A stretch of 30,308 nucleotides of DNA from CAYSDL01 sp964429875 (GCA_964429875.1 CAYSDL010000016.1:1-30308); one strand, 5' to 3'. Shown: positions 6,326 through 15,721, counted from the first letter of the stretch. Numbers and translations are program-made. The notes: generated from the sequence alone by a model not told the origin.

Positions 6326-8845
6326 ATGACTGAATATCAAAAAATGTTTCAATATGATGGAAAAACTACCAAACTAATTGGCCCAGCAAGAGCAAAAATT
6401 TATAATGAAATGTATGATCATATTTCTGAAAAACAGGGGGGAAATGAACTTCCCTTTGATGGAAATTACTTAGGTGATAATGAACTTGCAAAAAATATTT
6501 ACGAAAAAAAATATTTCCTAAAAGATCTAAATAATAAATTAATTGAAGAGAATCCTGAAGATGTTTTTAAAAGATTAGCTTCTTTTCTTTCTTCTGTTGA
6601 GGGCACCAAATCTAAGCAAAAACAATGGGCTGAAAAATTTTATACTGAATTGTTTGAAGGCCGTTTTGTTTCTGGTGGTAGGGTTCTTGCTGGAGCAGGA
6701 GATATGTATAGAATTAAAACGTTGGCAAATTGTTTTGTAGCTAAAATTGATAAAGATGATATTGATTCTATTTATAAAGCAGCTTTTGAATGCGCACGAA
6801 CTTATTCTTATGGTGGGGGCATAGGTGTAGATATTTCTAGCCTGCGTCCCAAAGATTCTGTCGTACATAATGCAGCAGATAGTTCAACTGGAGCAGTATC
6901 ATTTATGGAGTTATATTCATTAACTACGGGATTAATAGGACAAAGTGGAAGGCGGGGCGCTTTAATGTTGACTATTGATGTAAAACATCCCGACATAAAA
7001 TATTTCCTTAAGGTTAAAAAAGTTCCTAATTGGGTTACTACTCAAATTGTTGAACAATGCAATTGGTCTGGGCTTTTTAGTGAAAATGAATTAGAAACTA
7101 TTCAAAAACAAGTTATGGAAAATACGCAGGTGCGTTTTGCAAATATTTCTGTAAAAGCAAGTGATGAATTCATGAATGCTGTAAATGAAGAAAATCAATA
7201 TGGACAAAATCAGTATTTAGTTTATAAAAAACTTAACAAAACAAATGTTATGGAGGCTCAACAAGATGAAGATATAACACATTATTCATCAGGCATTCCA
7301 TCTAAAAATTTAGATGAATATGTTCTTTTTGAAAATTTTGAATCATTATTAGAGTTAGATAAATGGTTATCTAAAGAATATGGAGAAAATATTACTCAGG
7401 ATAATATGAATGATTCACAACAAAGAGATATATTCGGAGATTTTAATATTAAACTTAAAAGTGAAGACTATGACTTGGCTATTAAACAGGCAGGTGATTT
7501 TTTATTATATTTTGATAGTCCTCAAACAAATGAAGTAAGAGAATTAATTAAGGCACGAGAAATTTGGGATCAATTTATTGAAGGAAATTATAAAACTGCA
7601 GAACCCGGTCTTATTTTCTGGACAACAATGAGTAAATATTCTCCATCTAATTATGTAGGAAAACCTATCATCTGCACAAATCCATGTGCTGAGGTCCCTT
7701 TAGAAGATGGTGGAGCATGCAATTTAGGATCATTAAATCTTTCTAGGTTTATTAATAATGGATACACTAAAAATGCTTCAATAAACTGGGATCAGCTAGC
7801 AGACTCAACAAGAACTCTTGTTCGTTTTTTAGATAATGTTGTTACCTGGAATGAAGATCTTAATGCTTTAGAAAAACAAAGAAAAGCGGCAAAAGAGACA
7901 AGACGTCTTGGACTTGGCGTTATGGGAATTGCTGATATGTTAAATCAATTAGGTCATGGATATGATTCAGATGAAGGAATTAATCTCATTACTGAAGTGA
8001 TGGAATTTATTACTAACGCCTCATATCAAGCATCTGCATCTTTAGCTGGAGAAAAAGGTTCATCTTCTATTTTTGATGAGGAAAAATATATGGAATGTCC
8101 ATTTATTCAAGAAGCTCTTAGTGATGAAACTAAAACATCAATTTTAGAAAATGGTTTACGTAATATTGCTATTATGTCAATTGCTCCCACTGGCTCAATT
8201 TCTAATATTGTTTTATCATATAAAAATGAAAATAAAAATTATATTGGTGTTTCTGGTGGCGTAGAGCCAATTTTTGCAACATACTATACTCGCCGTTCAG
8301 AATCTTTTGGGAATAAGTTTTTTAAAGTATTTCATTCAACAATTCAGGCCTATATTGATATTAATAATTTACAGGATCAAGTAGATGCTTCTGATGATAT
8401 TGAAAAAATTCTCCCAAAATTTTTAACAAGAACTGCACATAAAATTAATTCGGATAAGAGGGTTGAAATCCAAGGTTTAATTCAAAAATATATTGATCAT
8501 AGCATATCTTCAACAATCAATTTACCTGAAGATATTAAGCCTGAAATTATTTCAGATATTTATCTTAAAGCGTGGAAAGCAAAGCTCAAAGGTGTAACTA
8601 TTTATCGTGATGGAAGTAGATTCCCTATTTTAAGTACTGATGGTGAATTAACTGATTTTCAATTACAAAAAGATAAGCAATATAAAATTACAAATAACGA
8701 TGGGGAAGAGCAGACCATAAATGGTGATGAAATTATTAAACTCCCCGATGGTGGATTAACAACAATGTATCATTACATGAAAAATAGTGAAACGAAAATA
8801 GAAGAAGTATTAACCAATGCAAAATTTGAAAATGCAGATATATGA
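6326..8845 (+). CDS. nrdJa: Class II (B12-dependent) ribonucleotide reductase, catalytic subunit
   Basis: This 839-residue catalytic chain reduces ribonucleotides to deoxyribonucleotides with an adenosylcobalamin-generated thiyl radical. The conserved residues are C136 (LANCFV) and C465 (GACNLGS) as the redox pair, C454 as the thiyl radical site in TNPCAEVPL with N452 and E456, and the phosphate-binding APTGSIS near 620-626. No ATP-cone is evident at the N-terminus. Residues about 285-405, between DEFMNAV and the REIWDQF helix, look longer than in typical members. The chain stops after the KGVTIYRDGSR region, where single-chain NrdJ proteins continue into a TSCPD and zinc domain; here that part is a separate gene overlapping by 4 bases (ATGA). 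The ATG at 6326 follows AGGA by six bases. No nrdB-like gene is adjacent, which supports class II. Confidence 0.93.
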   Translation: MTEYQKMFQYDGKTTKLIGPARAKIYNEMYDHISEKQGGNELPFDGNYLGDNELAKNIYEKKYFLKDLNNKLIEENPEDVFKRLASFLSSVEGTKSKQKQWAEKFYTELFEGRFVSGGRVLAGAGDMYRIKTLANCFVAKIDKDDIDSIYKAAFECARTYSYGGGIGVDISSLRPKDSVVHNAADSSTGAVSFMELYSLTTGLIGQSGRRGALMLTIDVKHPDIKYFLKVKKVPNWVTTQIVEQCNWSGLFSENELETIQKQVMENTQVRFANISVKASDEFMNAVNEENQYGQNQYLVYKKLNKTNVMEAQQDEDITHYSSGIPSKNLDEYVLFENFESLLELDKWLSKEYGENITQDNMNDSQQRDIFGDFNIKLKSEDYDLAIKQAGDFLLYFDSPQTNEVRELIKAREIWDQFIEGNYKTAEPGLIFWTTMSKYSPSNYVGKPIICTNPCAEVPLEDGGACNLGSLNLSRFINNGYTKNASINWDQLADSTRTLVRFLDNVVTWNEDLNALEKQRKAAKETRRLGLGVMGIADMLNQLGHGYDSDEGINLITEVMEFITNASYQASASLAGEKGSSSIFDEEKYMECPFIQEALSDETKTSILENGLRNIAIMSIAPTGSISNIVLSYKNENKNYIGVSGGVEPIFATYYTRRSESFGNKFFKVFHSTIQAYIDINNLQDQVDASDDIEKILPKFLTRTAHKINSDKRVEIQGLIQKYIDHSISSTINLPEDIKPEIISDIYLKAWKAKLKGVTIYRDGSRFPILSTDGELTDFQLQKDKQYKITNNDGEEQTINGDEIIKLPDGGLTTMYHYMKNSETKIEEVLTNAKFENADI

Positions 8846-9495
8846 TTAAATTTGATAATCAATCAAAAATAACTGAAGTCAAGAAGCAATCTTCAGAAAA
8901 AAAGAAAGAACAGCAACAAAAACAATCGCATAGAGGTTCTGCTATAAGACCGTATGTCGTTGATGCAAAAGTATATAAAGTTAAAAGTGCTTTTGTTAAA
9001 AATTCTGTATTTATTACCTTGAGTTATATCCAAACTGATAAAGGAAGGCGTCCTATTGAAATTTTTATTAACTCTAAAGATTTAAATAGAGCCCCTGAAT
9101 ATGTTGTTTTAACTCGTTTAATTTCTGCGATTTTTAGAAGAGCAACTGACCCTATGTTTATTCTAGAAGAATTACATGGCATTCATGATCCAAATGGAGG
9201 ATCATTTAAAGAAGGAAAATACTACCATTCTTTTTATGCTGAGGTAGCAGAAACAATTGAAAAATTCTTTTATGATGTTAATATTATTAAAAAACCTAAA
9301 CCTGAACACTTAGAATCTCAAAAATCCACCAATATTGAAAACACAATCCCTATACCAATTGAAACAAAAAATGCTGAACAAAATCAATTAAATGCTGCTT
9401 TTAAAATTTGTCCAACCTGTTCATCAAAATCTTTAAAAACAGAAAATGGTTGTGATATGTGTGTTGAGTGCGGTTATAGTAAGTGTGACAAATAA
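8842..9495 (+). CDS. nrdJb: Class II ribonucleotide reductase, C-terminal subunit (TSCPD plus zinc-ribbon tail)
   Basis: This 217-residue protein matches the C-terminal part of long NrdJ enzymes. Residues 1-35 are a charged, glutamine-rich linker. Residues about 36-145 are a TSCPD-type domain (RPIEIFINSKD, TRLISAIFRRATD, EELHGIHDPNGG). The tail has cysteines C190, C193, C204, C207, C210 and C215 in a CPxC...CxxCxxCGYSKC arrangement. In NrdJ enzymes such a tail relays electrons to the active site and binds metal. The start overlaps the nrdJa stop (ATGA), so the two chains are probably made in equal amounts and act as one enzyme. Pseudomonas aeruginosa is a known example of such a split, NrdJa and NrdJb. 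It converges on pip with four bases between the stops. Confidence 0.9.
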   Translation: MIKFDNQSKITEVKKQSSEKKKEQQQKQSHRGSAIRPYVVDAKVYKVKSAFVKNSVFITLSYIQTDKGRRPIEIFINSKDLNRAPEYVVLTRLISAIFRRATDPMFILEELHGIHDPNGGSFKEGKYYHSFYAEVAETIEKFFYDVNIIKKPKPEHLESQKSTNIENTIPIPIETKNAEQNQLNAAFKICPTCSSKSLKTENGCDMCVECGYSKCDK

Positions 9496-9499
9496 TCTA

Positions 9500-10447
9500 T
9501 TAAGATAAATTAAACTGATCCGTATATTTTATTAATTCCTTTTGTATCCCTTTTTCTAGCATAGAATGTCCCGAATCATCTATTATTTTAAAATTTAATT
9601 TTTTTAATTTTTTATGTAAATCCCAAGCAGACCGCATTGGACAAACAACATCATATCGACCCTGAATAATTATTCCTGGAATGTGCTTTATTTTATTTAC
9701 GTTTTCTAATATCCAATTATCTGAATCGAAAAATCCATTGTTAATAAAATAATGACATTCTATTCTTGCAAATGCTTCAGCTACACTAGGATTTTCAAAA
9801 TGATGCAGTGATTTCATATCAGGGAATAACTTACTTGTACCAGCTTCCCACTGCGACCAAGCTTTAGCTGCTTTTAATCTTGTAGATTTATTTTTTGATG
9901 TTAATCTTTTATAATAAGCTTTGACAAAATCGTTTTGTTCATTATTAGGAATTATCTTCTTATAATCTTTCCATTTATCAGGATAAATGTAACTACATCC
10001 TTCTTGATAAAACCAATCAATTTCAAATTTTCGAAGTAAAAATATTCCTCTTAAAACTAACGAAAGACATCTCTTGGAGTGTATTATCGCATAAGTAAGT
10101 GATAATGTTGATCCCCAGCTTCCACCAAAAACAACCCATTTATTAATTTTTAAATATTTTCGTATTATTTCTATATCGTGCACTAAATCCCAAGTTGTAT
10201 TTTCATTTAGCTCTGCGTGGGGGACACTTTTTCCACAACCTCTTTGATCAAAAATAATAATTCTCCATTTTTTAGGGTTAAAATATTGTCTATATATAGG
10301 CTCTGATCCACCTCCTGGACCACCATGTAAAAAAATAACTGGAATTCCATTTTTATTACCAGACTCTTCAACAAAAATTGTATGAATTTTTGATACATTT
10401 ATATAGAATTCATTATATGGTTTTATCGGTTGATATAACTTGCTCAT
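9500..10447 (-). CDS. pip: Proline iminopeptidase (prolyl aminopeptidase), alpha/beta hydrolase
   Basis: This 315-residue S33-family peptidase releases N-terminal proline from peptides in the cytoplasm. The HGGPGGG oxyanion motif is at 41-47 and DQRGCGKS at 67-74. The nucleophile is S110 in GGSWGS, and D265 (QGRYDVVCP) and H294 (DSGHSM) complete the triad. The acidic and aromatic cap region WSQWEAGTS near 197-205 is typical of the prolyl-specific branch. The length is normal and there is no signal peptide. The ATG overlaps the carB stop by one base (TAATG), so it is translated as the last gene of carA-carB-pip. The metabolic link to carbamoyl phosphate is unclear, and co-transcription may be incidental. 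Confidence 0.93.
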   Translation of the reverse strand: MSKLYQPIKPYNEFYINVSKIHTIFVEESGNKNGIPVIFLHGGPGGGSEPIYRQYFNPKKWRIIIFDQRGCGKSVPHAELNENTTWDLVHDIEIIRKYLKINKWVVFGGSWGSTLSLTYAIIHSKRCLSLVLRGIFLLRKFEIDWFYQEGCSYIYPDKWKDYKKIIPNNEQNDFVKAYYKRLTSKNKSTRLKAAKAWSQWEAGTSKLFPDMKSLHHFENPSVAEAFARIECHYFINNGFFDSDNWILENVNKIKHIPGIIIQGRYDVVCPMRSAWDLHKKLKKLNFKIIDDSGHSMLEKGIQKELIKYTDQFNLS

Positions 10448-13400
10448 TAATTAAACATCTCTTGAAGTGAAGAATAATTTATATTATTATTTTTAAGTAT
10501 TCTAATTGCCCTAACTGCTGCCTGTGCCGCAGATATGGTAGTAATAACTGGAATATTATATTTTATAGCAGCATTTCCAATTTTATATTCATCATATCTT
10601 GACTGTGCTCCTAGTGGGGTATTAATAATAATAGAAATGTTTTTATTTTTTATCTCATCAACAATATTAGGTCTGCCTTCACCAACTTTATAAATTAAGG
10701 TTGCGCTAACACCATTTTGATTTAATAATTCATATGTACCTTTTGTAGCAATAATTTTAAAATTCATTTCTACTAAATCACGTACTATTTTTGTAACCTT
10801 TTTCTTGTCTGAATTGTTTACAGATACAAAACATAATCCCTGCAAAGGTAAATTATGTCCTGCTGCCATTTCAGCCTTTGCATAGGCAGAGCCAAGTTGA
10901 GTATCAAATCCTATCACCTCTCCAGTTGACCTCATTTCAGGAGATAAAAATATTTTTTGTTTAGGAAATTTATTAAATGGGAAGACTGGTTTTTTAACAG
11001 CAATTAAATTAGTTTTCATAGGTGAGAATTCAAGGTTATTAATATTAGCATCACATGCAATTTGAGCTGCATATTTTGCATATGGGGTATCTTTTACTTT
11101 ACTAATAAATGGAATTGTTCTACTTGCACGAGGATTAACTTCAATAACATATATAGTGTTGTTTTTCATTGCAAATTGGATATTTATAAGACCTTTAGTT
11201 TTTAAAGCTATGGATAATTCTTTAGTATAGTTTATTATTGTATTTTTTAATTCTATTGATAAATCATATGCCGGGGTAACGCAGGATGAATCTCCAGAAT
11301 GAATTCCTGCTTCTTCGATGTGTTGCATAATCCCAGCAATATAAACTGTATTACCATCAGAAATTGCATCTACATCAAATTCGTAAGCATCTTCTAAAAA
11401 AGAATCAATTAAAATTGGATGATTTCCAGAAATTAATGTTGCCTTAGCAACAAACTCTTTGAGATCATCTTTATTGTATACTATTTCCATACCTCTACCA
11501 CCTAGAACATAAGATGGTCTAATCAAAACTGGATATGTTATTCTATTTGCAATATCAATTGCTTCCTCTATTGATGCTGCGGTTCCATATTCAGGAACAG
11601 GAATATTTAATTTGTCCAGTATTTCTCCAAATTTTTCTCTGTCTTCAGCTAGATCAATTGATTCTGGCTGTGTCCCTAGAATGTTTACTCCTGATTTCTG
11701 TAACTGATTTGCTATATTTAGTGGTGTTTGTCCTCCAAATTGGACTAAAACTCCATACGGTTTTTCTAAATCAATTATATTCATTACATCTTCATAAGTT
11801 AATGGCTCAAAATATAATCTATCTGCTATATCAAAATCAGTAGATACAGTTTCTGGATTACAATTAATCATAATAGTTTTATATCCTAATTCTTTTAAAC
11901 CAAAAACGGCCTGCACACAACAGTAATCAAACTCAATCCCCTGCCCAATTCTATTAGGGCCACCACCTAAAATAATGATAGACTTTTCACTTAAAGGTTT
12001 TATTTCATTTTCTGATTCATACGATGAATAGCAATATGGTGTTTTTGCTTCAAATTCAGCAGCACATGTATCTACCATTTTGTAGGTTGGTAATATATTT
12101 GTTCGTATTCTATTTTCTCTAACTTCATTTTCTAGCAAATCAACTGCCTGTGCTATTTGTATATCTGAAAAACCTTCTTCTTTTAAAATTTTCAATTGAT
12201 TATTTTGATATAAATGTGAAATATCTATATCTGCTAACTCTTTAAATTGGTATAAAAACCATGGATCAATTTTTGTTTTAGAATATAATTCTTCAATTGT
12301 ATACCCTTCTTTAAATGCTTGCCAAATTTTTAATAACCTAAATGCTGTTGGAAAGCTAATTTTACTTATATCTAAAGCTCTATAATCAGTTGCTTTTGGT
12401 TCAAATCCATTTAATCCAACCTCAAGAGAACGAAAAGCTTTTTGAAGTGACTGTCTAAAAGTTCTTCCTATTGCCATAACTTCTCCAACTGATTGCATTT
12501 GTACTCCTAAAATGCCATCAGAGCTTGGAAACTTTTCAAAATCAAACCTAGGAATTTTAATAACAACATAATCAATCGAAGGTTCAAATGCAGCTAATGT
12601 TTCACCGGTAATATCATTGGGGAGTTCATCTAATGTAAATCCAACTGCAAGTTTTGCTGCAATTTTTGCAATTGGAAAACCTGTTGCTTTTGATGCTAGA
12701 GCTGAGGATCTACTAACTCTTGGATTCATCTCAATAATTATAACTCTTCCATTTTCTGGATTAACTGCAAACTGTACATTAGAACCGCCAGTATCTACTC
12801 CAATTGTTCTTAGACATTCTATTGACCAGTTCCTCATTTGTTGATATTCTTTATCAGAGAGTGTTTGAGATGGAGCAACCGTAATACTATCTCCTGTATG
12901 GATTCCCATTGGATCAATATTTTCGATGCTACAAATAATTATTGCATTATCTTTATTATCCCTAACAACTTCCATTTCATATTCTTTCCATCCTAATAAA
13001 GATTCTTCTATTAATACTTCATTAATAGGGCTAGCAATTAATCCAATTTCAACCTGATCTTTGAATTCTTCAATGTTGTAAGCTGAAGATCCTCCAGTCC
13101 CACCCATAGTAAATGATGGTCTGATGATTACAGGGAATCCTATATGATTAACCAGTTCTAATGCTCCATCCATTGAGTTAACAAAACCTCCTTTTGCTGT
13201 AGGAATATTAACAGCATCCATAGCTTTTTTAAAATGTTCTCTATTTTCAGCTTTCTGAATTGCATCAATATTAGCTCCAATTAATTCAACATTATATTTT
13301 TCTAGTAAACCATTTTTATGTAATTGCATAGCTATATCAAGTGCAGTCTGTCCACCTACTGTTGGTAAAATAGCATCAGGGTTTTCTTTTTGTATAATTT

Positions 13401-13626
13401 TTTCTACGGCTTGGATATTAATTGGTTCTAAATAAGTGGCATCAGCTATATTTTTATCTGTCATAATTGTTGCTGGATTAGAATTAATTAAAATAACTCG
13501 ATAGCCCTCTTGTCTTAAAGCTCTACAAGCCTGTGTTCCTGAGTAATCAAATTCACAGGCTTGTCCAATAATAATTGGACCAGCCCCAACAACTAATATA
13601 GATTTTATATCATTTCGTTTTGGCAA
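10447..13626 (-). CDS. carB: Carbamoyl-phosphate synthase, large subunit
   Basis: This 1059-residue chain is close to the usual full length. It makes carbamoyl phosphate from ammonia, bicarbonate and two ATP for pyrimidines and arginine. Two homologous ATP-grasp halves are visible. The first opens with VGAGPIIIGQACEFDYSGTQ and has RPSFTMGGTGG near residue 170; the second opens with GGGPNRIGQGIEFDYCC and has RPSYVLGGRGM. The last 120 or so residues form an MGS-type regulatory domain (IIATKGTYELLNQNG), the UMP and ornithine binding site in E. coli. The start is TTG at 13626: the protein then begins MPKRNDIKS, as expected, and AAGGAT lies 7-8 bases upstream. It overlaps carA by 17 bases and pip by one. 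Confidence 0.98.
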   Translation of the reverse strand: MPKRNDIKSILVVGAGPIIIGQACEFDYSGTQACRALRQEGYRVILINSNPATIMTDKNIADATYLEPINIQAVEKIIQKENPDAILPTVGGQTALDIAMQLHKNGLLEKYNVELIGANIDAIQKAENREHFKKAMDAVNIPTAKGGFVNSMDGALELVNHIGFPVIIRPSFTMGGTGGSSAYNIEEFKDQVEIGLIASPINEVLIEESLLGWKEYEMEVVRDNKDNAIIICSIENIDPMGIHTGDSITVAPSQTLSDKEYQQMRNWSIECLRTIGVDTGGSNVQFAVNPENGRVIIIEMNPRVSRSSALASKATGFPIAKIAAKLAVGFTLDELPNDITGETLAAFEPSIDYVVIKIPRFDFEKFPSSDGILGVQMQSVGEVMAIGRTFRQSLQKAFRSLEVGLNGFEPKATDYRALDISKISFPTAFRLLKIWQAFKEGYTIEELYSKTKIDPWFLYQFKELADIDISHLYQNNQLKILKEEGFSDIQIAQAVDLLENEVRENRIRTNILPTYKMVDTCAAEFEAKTPYCYSSYESENEIKPLSEKSIIILGGGPNRIGQGIEFDYCCVQAVFGLKELGYKTIMINCNPETVSTDFDIADRLYFEPLTYEDVMNIIDLEKPYGVLVQFGGQTPLNIANQLQKSGVNILGTQPESIDLAEDREKFGEILDKLNIPVPEYGTAASIEEAIDIANRITYPVLIRPSYVLGGRGMEIVYNKDDLKEFVAKATLISGNHPILIDSFLEDAYEFDVDAISDGNTVYIAGIMQHIEEAGIHSGDSSCVTPAYDLSIELKNTIINYTKELSIALKTKGLINIQFAMKNNTIYVIEVNPRASRTIPFISKVKDTPYAKYAAQIACDANINNLEFSPMKTNLIAVKKPVFPFNKFPKQKIFLSPEMRSTGEVIGFDTQLGSAYAKAEMAAGHNLPLQGLCFVSVNNSDKKKVTKIVRDLVEMNFKIIATKGTYELLNQNGVSATLIYKVGEGRPNIVDEIKNKNISIIINTPLGAQSRYDEYKIGNAAIKYNIPVITTISAAQAAVRAIRILKNNNINYSSLQEMFN

Positions 13627-14725
13627 ATTGTTTATCCTTGTGGTATATCATTAAATCTTTAAACTTTTTAAATAAATATCTTGAATCATGCGGTCCGGGG
13701 CTTGATTCTGGATGATACTGGACACTAAAAGCTGGATAGTTTTTAATTTCAATCCCTTCTACTGTATTATCATTTAAACTGGTGTGTGTAATATTTAAAT
13801 TATCAGGGAGGCTCTCTGAATCTACTGAGAAACCATGGTTTTGACTTGTTATTTCAATTTTTTTTGTTTCATGATTTTTCACCGGATGATTGCATCCTCT
13901 ATGACCAAATTTAAGTTTGTAAGTTGTTGCTCCCATTGCTAAAGCTAAAATTTGATGACCTAAACAAATACCAAAAATAGGTATGTGCTTATTCATGATT
14001 TCTTTTACTGTCTGAATAGAGTATAAAACTGCTGATGGATCTCCTGGCCCATTAGATAAAAAAACTCCATCTGGATTAAATGATATAATTTCATCTGTTG
14101 TAACCGTTGCTGGAAAAACAGTAAGATGGAAACCATAATCTTCTAATAACCTTAATATATTAAATTTAATGCCATAATCAATAACTGCTACTTTATAATC
14201 TCCTGTTTTTTTGCCCCATTCATATGATTCTTCACATGTTACTTCTTTTGCAAGATCTAGACCAAGCATAGATGGGTGTTTTTTTAATTTAACTTTAAGT
14301 TCATTTTCATCTAAGAGTGTACTAGAAATAATTCCATTCATTGCCCCTTCATTTCTAATGCATCTAACAAGAGATCTTGTATCAATTCCCTGAATCCCGA
14401 CAATTTCATTATTCTTTAGATAATTTTCAATTGAGCCCTGTGATCTATAATTTGAAGGAGGAGATGATCCATCTTTTACAATAAAACCAGATGCTTGTAT
14501 TTTTTTGCTTTCAACATCTTCGTTATTAATACCATAGTTTCCTATATGTGGATAGGTCATAGTAATTAGTTGGCCATTATATGATGGGTCAGTTAAAATT
14601 TCCTGATAGCCTGTCATCCCAGTATTAAAACAAACCTCTCCAATTGTAATCCCAGTATAACCAAGAGCGTACCCGGAAAAAACTCTTCCATTATCTAAAA
14701 CTAATTTTGCTTGAGTGCTATACAT
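13610..14725 (-). CDS. carA: Carbamoyl-phosphate synthase, small (glutaminase) subunit
   Basis: This 371-residue subunit hydrolyses glutamine and channels ammonia to CarB. The N-terminal CarA domain is recognisable (FNTGMTGYQEILTDPSY). The class I amidotransferase domain has its nucleophile C254 in GICLGHQ, and H338 and E340 in QYHPESSPGP. A longer frame starts at a TTG at 14755, but that codon lies in the loop of a terminator-like hairpin, so I chose the ATG at 14725 (MYSTQAKLVL). No good Shine-Dalgarno sequence precedes this ATG; GGAG in the hairpin is about 20 bases away. Transcription must cross the hairpin to reach the gene. It is followed by carB and pip with overlaps. Confidence 0.96.
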   Translation of the reverse strand: MYSTQAKLVLDNGRVFSGYALGYTGITIGEVCFNTGMTGYQEILTDPSYNGQLITMTYPHIGNYGINNEDVESKKIQASGFIVKDGSSPPSNYRSQGSIENYLKNNEIVGIQGIDTRSLVRCIRNEGAMNGIISSTLLDENELKVKLKKHPSMLGLDLAKEVTCEESYEWGKKTGDYKVAVIDYGIKFNILRLLEDYGFHLTVFPATVTTDEIISFNPDGVFLSNGPGDPSAVLYSIQTVKEIMNKHIPIFGICLGHQILALAMGATTYKLKFGHRGCNHPVKNHETKKIEITSQNHGFSVDSESLPDNLNITHTSLNDNTVEGIEIKNYPAFSVQYHPESSPGPHDSRYLFKKFKDLMIYHKDKQFAKTK

Positions 14726-14739
14726 TTTATTATATAAAA

Positions 14740-14765
14740 AAATAGCTCCACACAAGGAGCTATTT
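14740..14765 (-). terminator. Hairpin plus U-run in the carA leader (attenuator or upstream terminator)
   Basis: On the minus strand AAATAGCTCC, a TTGTGT loop and GGAGCTATTT form a perfect 10-base stem, followed by a run of T residues (seven Ts counting those in the arm). This is a textbook intrinsic terminator. It lies 72 bases after the exonuclease stop and only 14 bases before the carA ATG, too close for a carA promoter to fit after it. It is therefore in the carA leader and may act as an attenuator as well as ending the upstream operon. Confidence 0.8.
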
Positions 14766-14799
14766 GTTTATACTTTATATCTATCAATTTGCATAATTT

Positions 14800-14828
14800 A
14801 ATATAATATAAAAAGAGTAACTGTTCAA
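14800..14828 (-). promoter_or_regulatory. Candidate sigma-70-type promoter for carA-carB-pip
   Basis: On the minus strand TTGAAC (14828-14823) and TATATT (14805-14800) are separated by 17 bases. Transcription would start near 14793, giving a leader of about 68 bases that contains the terminator-like hairpin. The match is good but the region is AT-rich, so a chance match is possible. Confidence 0.45.
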
Positions 14829-14836
14829 ATAAGAGA

Positions 14837-15721
14837 TTATTCTTCTTTATATTTATCTATTGGTGTAATCTCCACCATTTGGCCAGTAAAGTTTCCATTA
14901 TAAATTGTTTCTGAAAGCCATGTCCTTTCGTTATCCATATCTGAATGTTCGATAGTTTTATGCCACACTTTTTTATTTGGATTCCATCTATATTGATTTT
15001 CTTTTAATAAATCTTTTGTTTCAATTTTAGAATTATATGCAAAAACTTTTACTTTTGGCTTACGAGCGTTTTGAATTAACTCAATAATAGGTTTCTCAGA
15101 TCCAGAATATTGTTTATTTGTTAATAAATGAATTAATGCGTCAACATCCATCATTGCTCTATGAGAACTATAATAAAACCCATGCCAAATACAAAGCAAC
15201 TCTTGAGTTTTGTTTTTAAATCCTCGTTCTACCCAGTTAATATCATTAATACTACATGACCAAATTTTCTTTTTTGAACCTTCAACATTACGATCAACAA
15301 AAGGTCTATCAAAGCGTGCATTATGACAAACAACAAGTTGGGAGTTATCTAGAATATTAGAAACTTTATTCCAATCAATAGATTTATTTTTAACATCTTC
15401 ATCTTTAATACCATTAATCAATGTTGCTTGTTCTGGAATAGGGATGCCTGGATCATGTAAAGACTCATAACCATCAATAACAACTAAATTTTCACCGTTC
15501 GTTTTATTTATTTCAATACATTTTAATGCAATTTCAATAATTTTATCTTTATCATGATTTAATCCTGTTGTTTCTGTATCTAAAAAACATATTCTTATTC
15601 TATCAGATGTAGAATTTAATTTTTCTAAATTCTGATTATTATAATCTTGCAAATCTTTGCCTTCATACTTATAAAGATTAATTGAAAAATCATCTTGGAC
15701 TTGAGATTCTAAAAAGCTCAT
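14837..15721 (-). CDS. DEDDh 3'-5' exonuclease (DnaQ-like) with C-terminal accessory domain
   Basis: This 294-residue protein carries an RNase T/DnaQ-type exonuclease fold at about residues 42-200. The metal ligands are D48 and E50 (FLDTETTG), D138 (HNARFDRPF) and D192 with the general-base H187 (SSHRAMMDVDA), which is the DEDDh order. The C-terminal part, about 220-294, has a KENQYRWNPNKKVW segment like the small domain attached to some stand-alone 3'-5' exonucleases. It is not joined to a polymerase, so a repair, proofreading-in-trans or nucleic-acid turnover role is more likely than replicative epsilon. The ATG overlaps the stop of the PD-(D/E)XK gene by one base, so the two nucleases are probably co-translated. 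Confidence 0.88.
   Translation of the reverse strand: MSFLESQVQDDFSINLYKYEGKDLQDYNNQNLEKLNSTSDRIRICFLDTETTGLNHDKDKIIEIALKCIEINKTNGENLVVIDGYESLHDPGIPIPEQATLINGIKDEDVKNKSIDWNKVSNILDNSQLVVCHNARFDRPFVDRNVEGSKKKIWSCSINDINWVERGFKNKTQELLCIWHGFYYSSHRAMMDVDALIHLLTNKQYSGSEKPIIELIQNARKPKVKVFAYNSKIETKDLLKENQYRWNPNKKVWHKTIEHSDMDNERTWLSETIYNGNFTGQMVEITPIDKYKEE

Noticed and set aside
10207..10398. Minus-strand 63-codon frame inside pip
   Set aside because: It is a shifted frame within the conserved HGGPGGG region of pip, with no start signal or independent homology.
13627..14755. carA starting at the TTG at 14755
   Set aside because: That codon lies in the loop of a terminator-like hairpin, and the extra ten residues do not resemble CarA N-termini. 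The ATG at 14725 fits the family.
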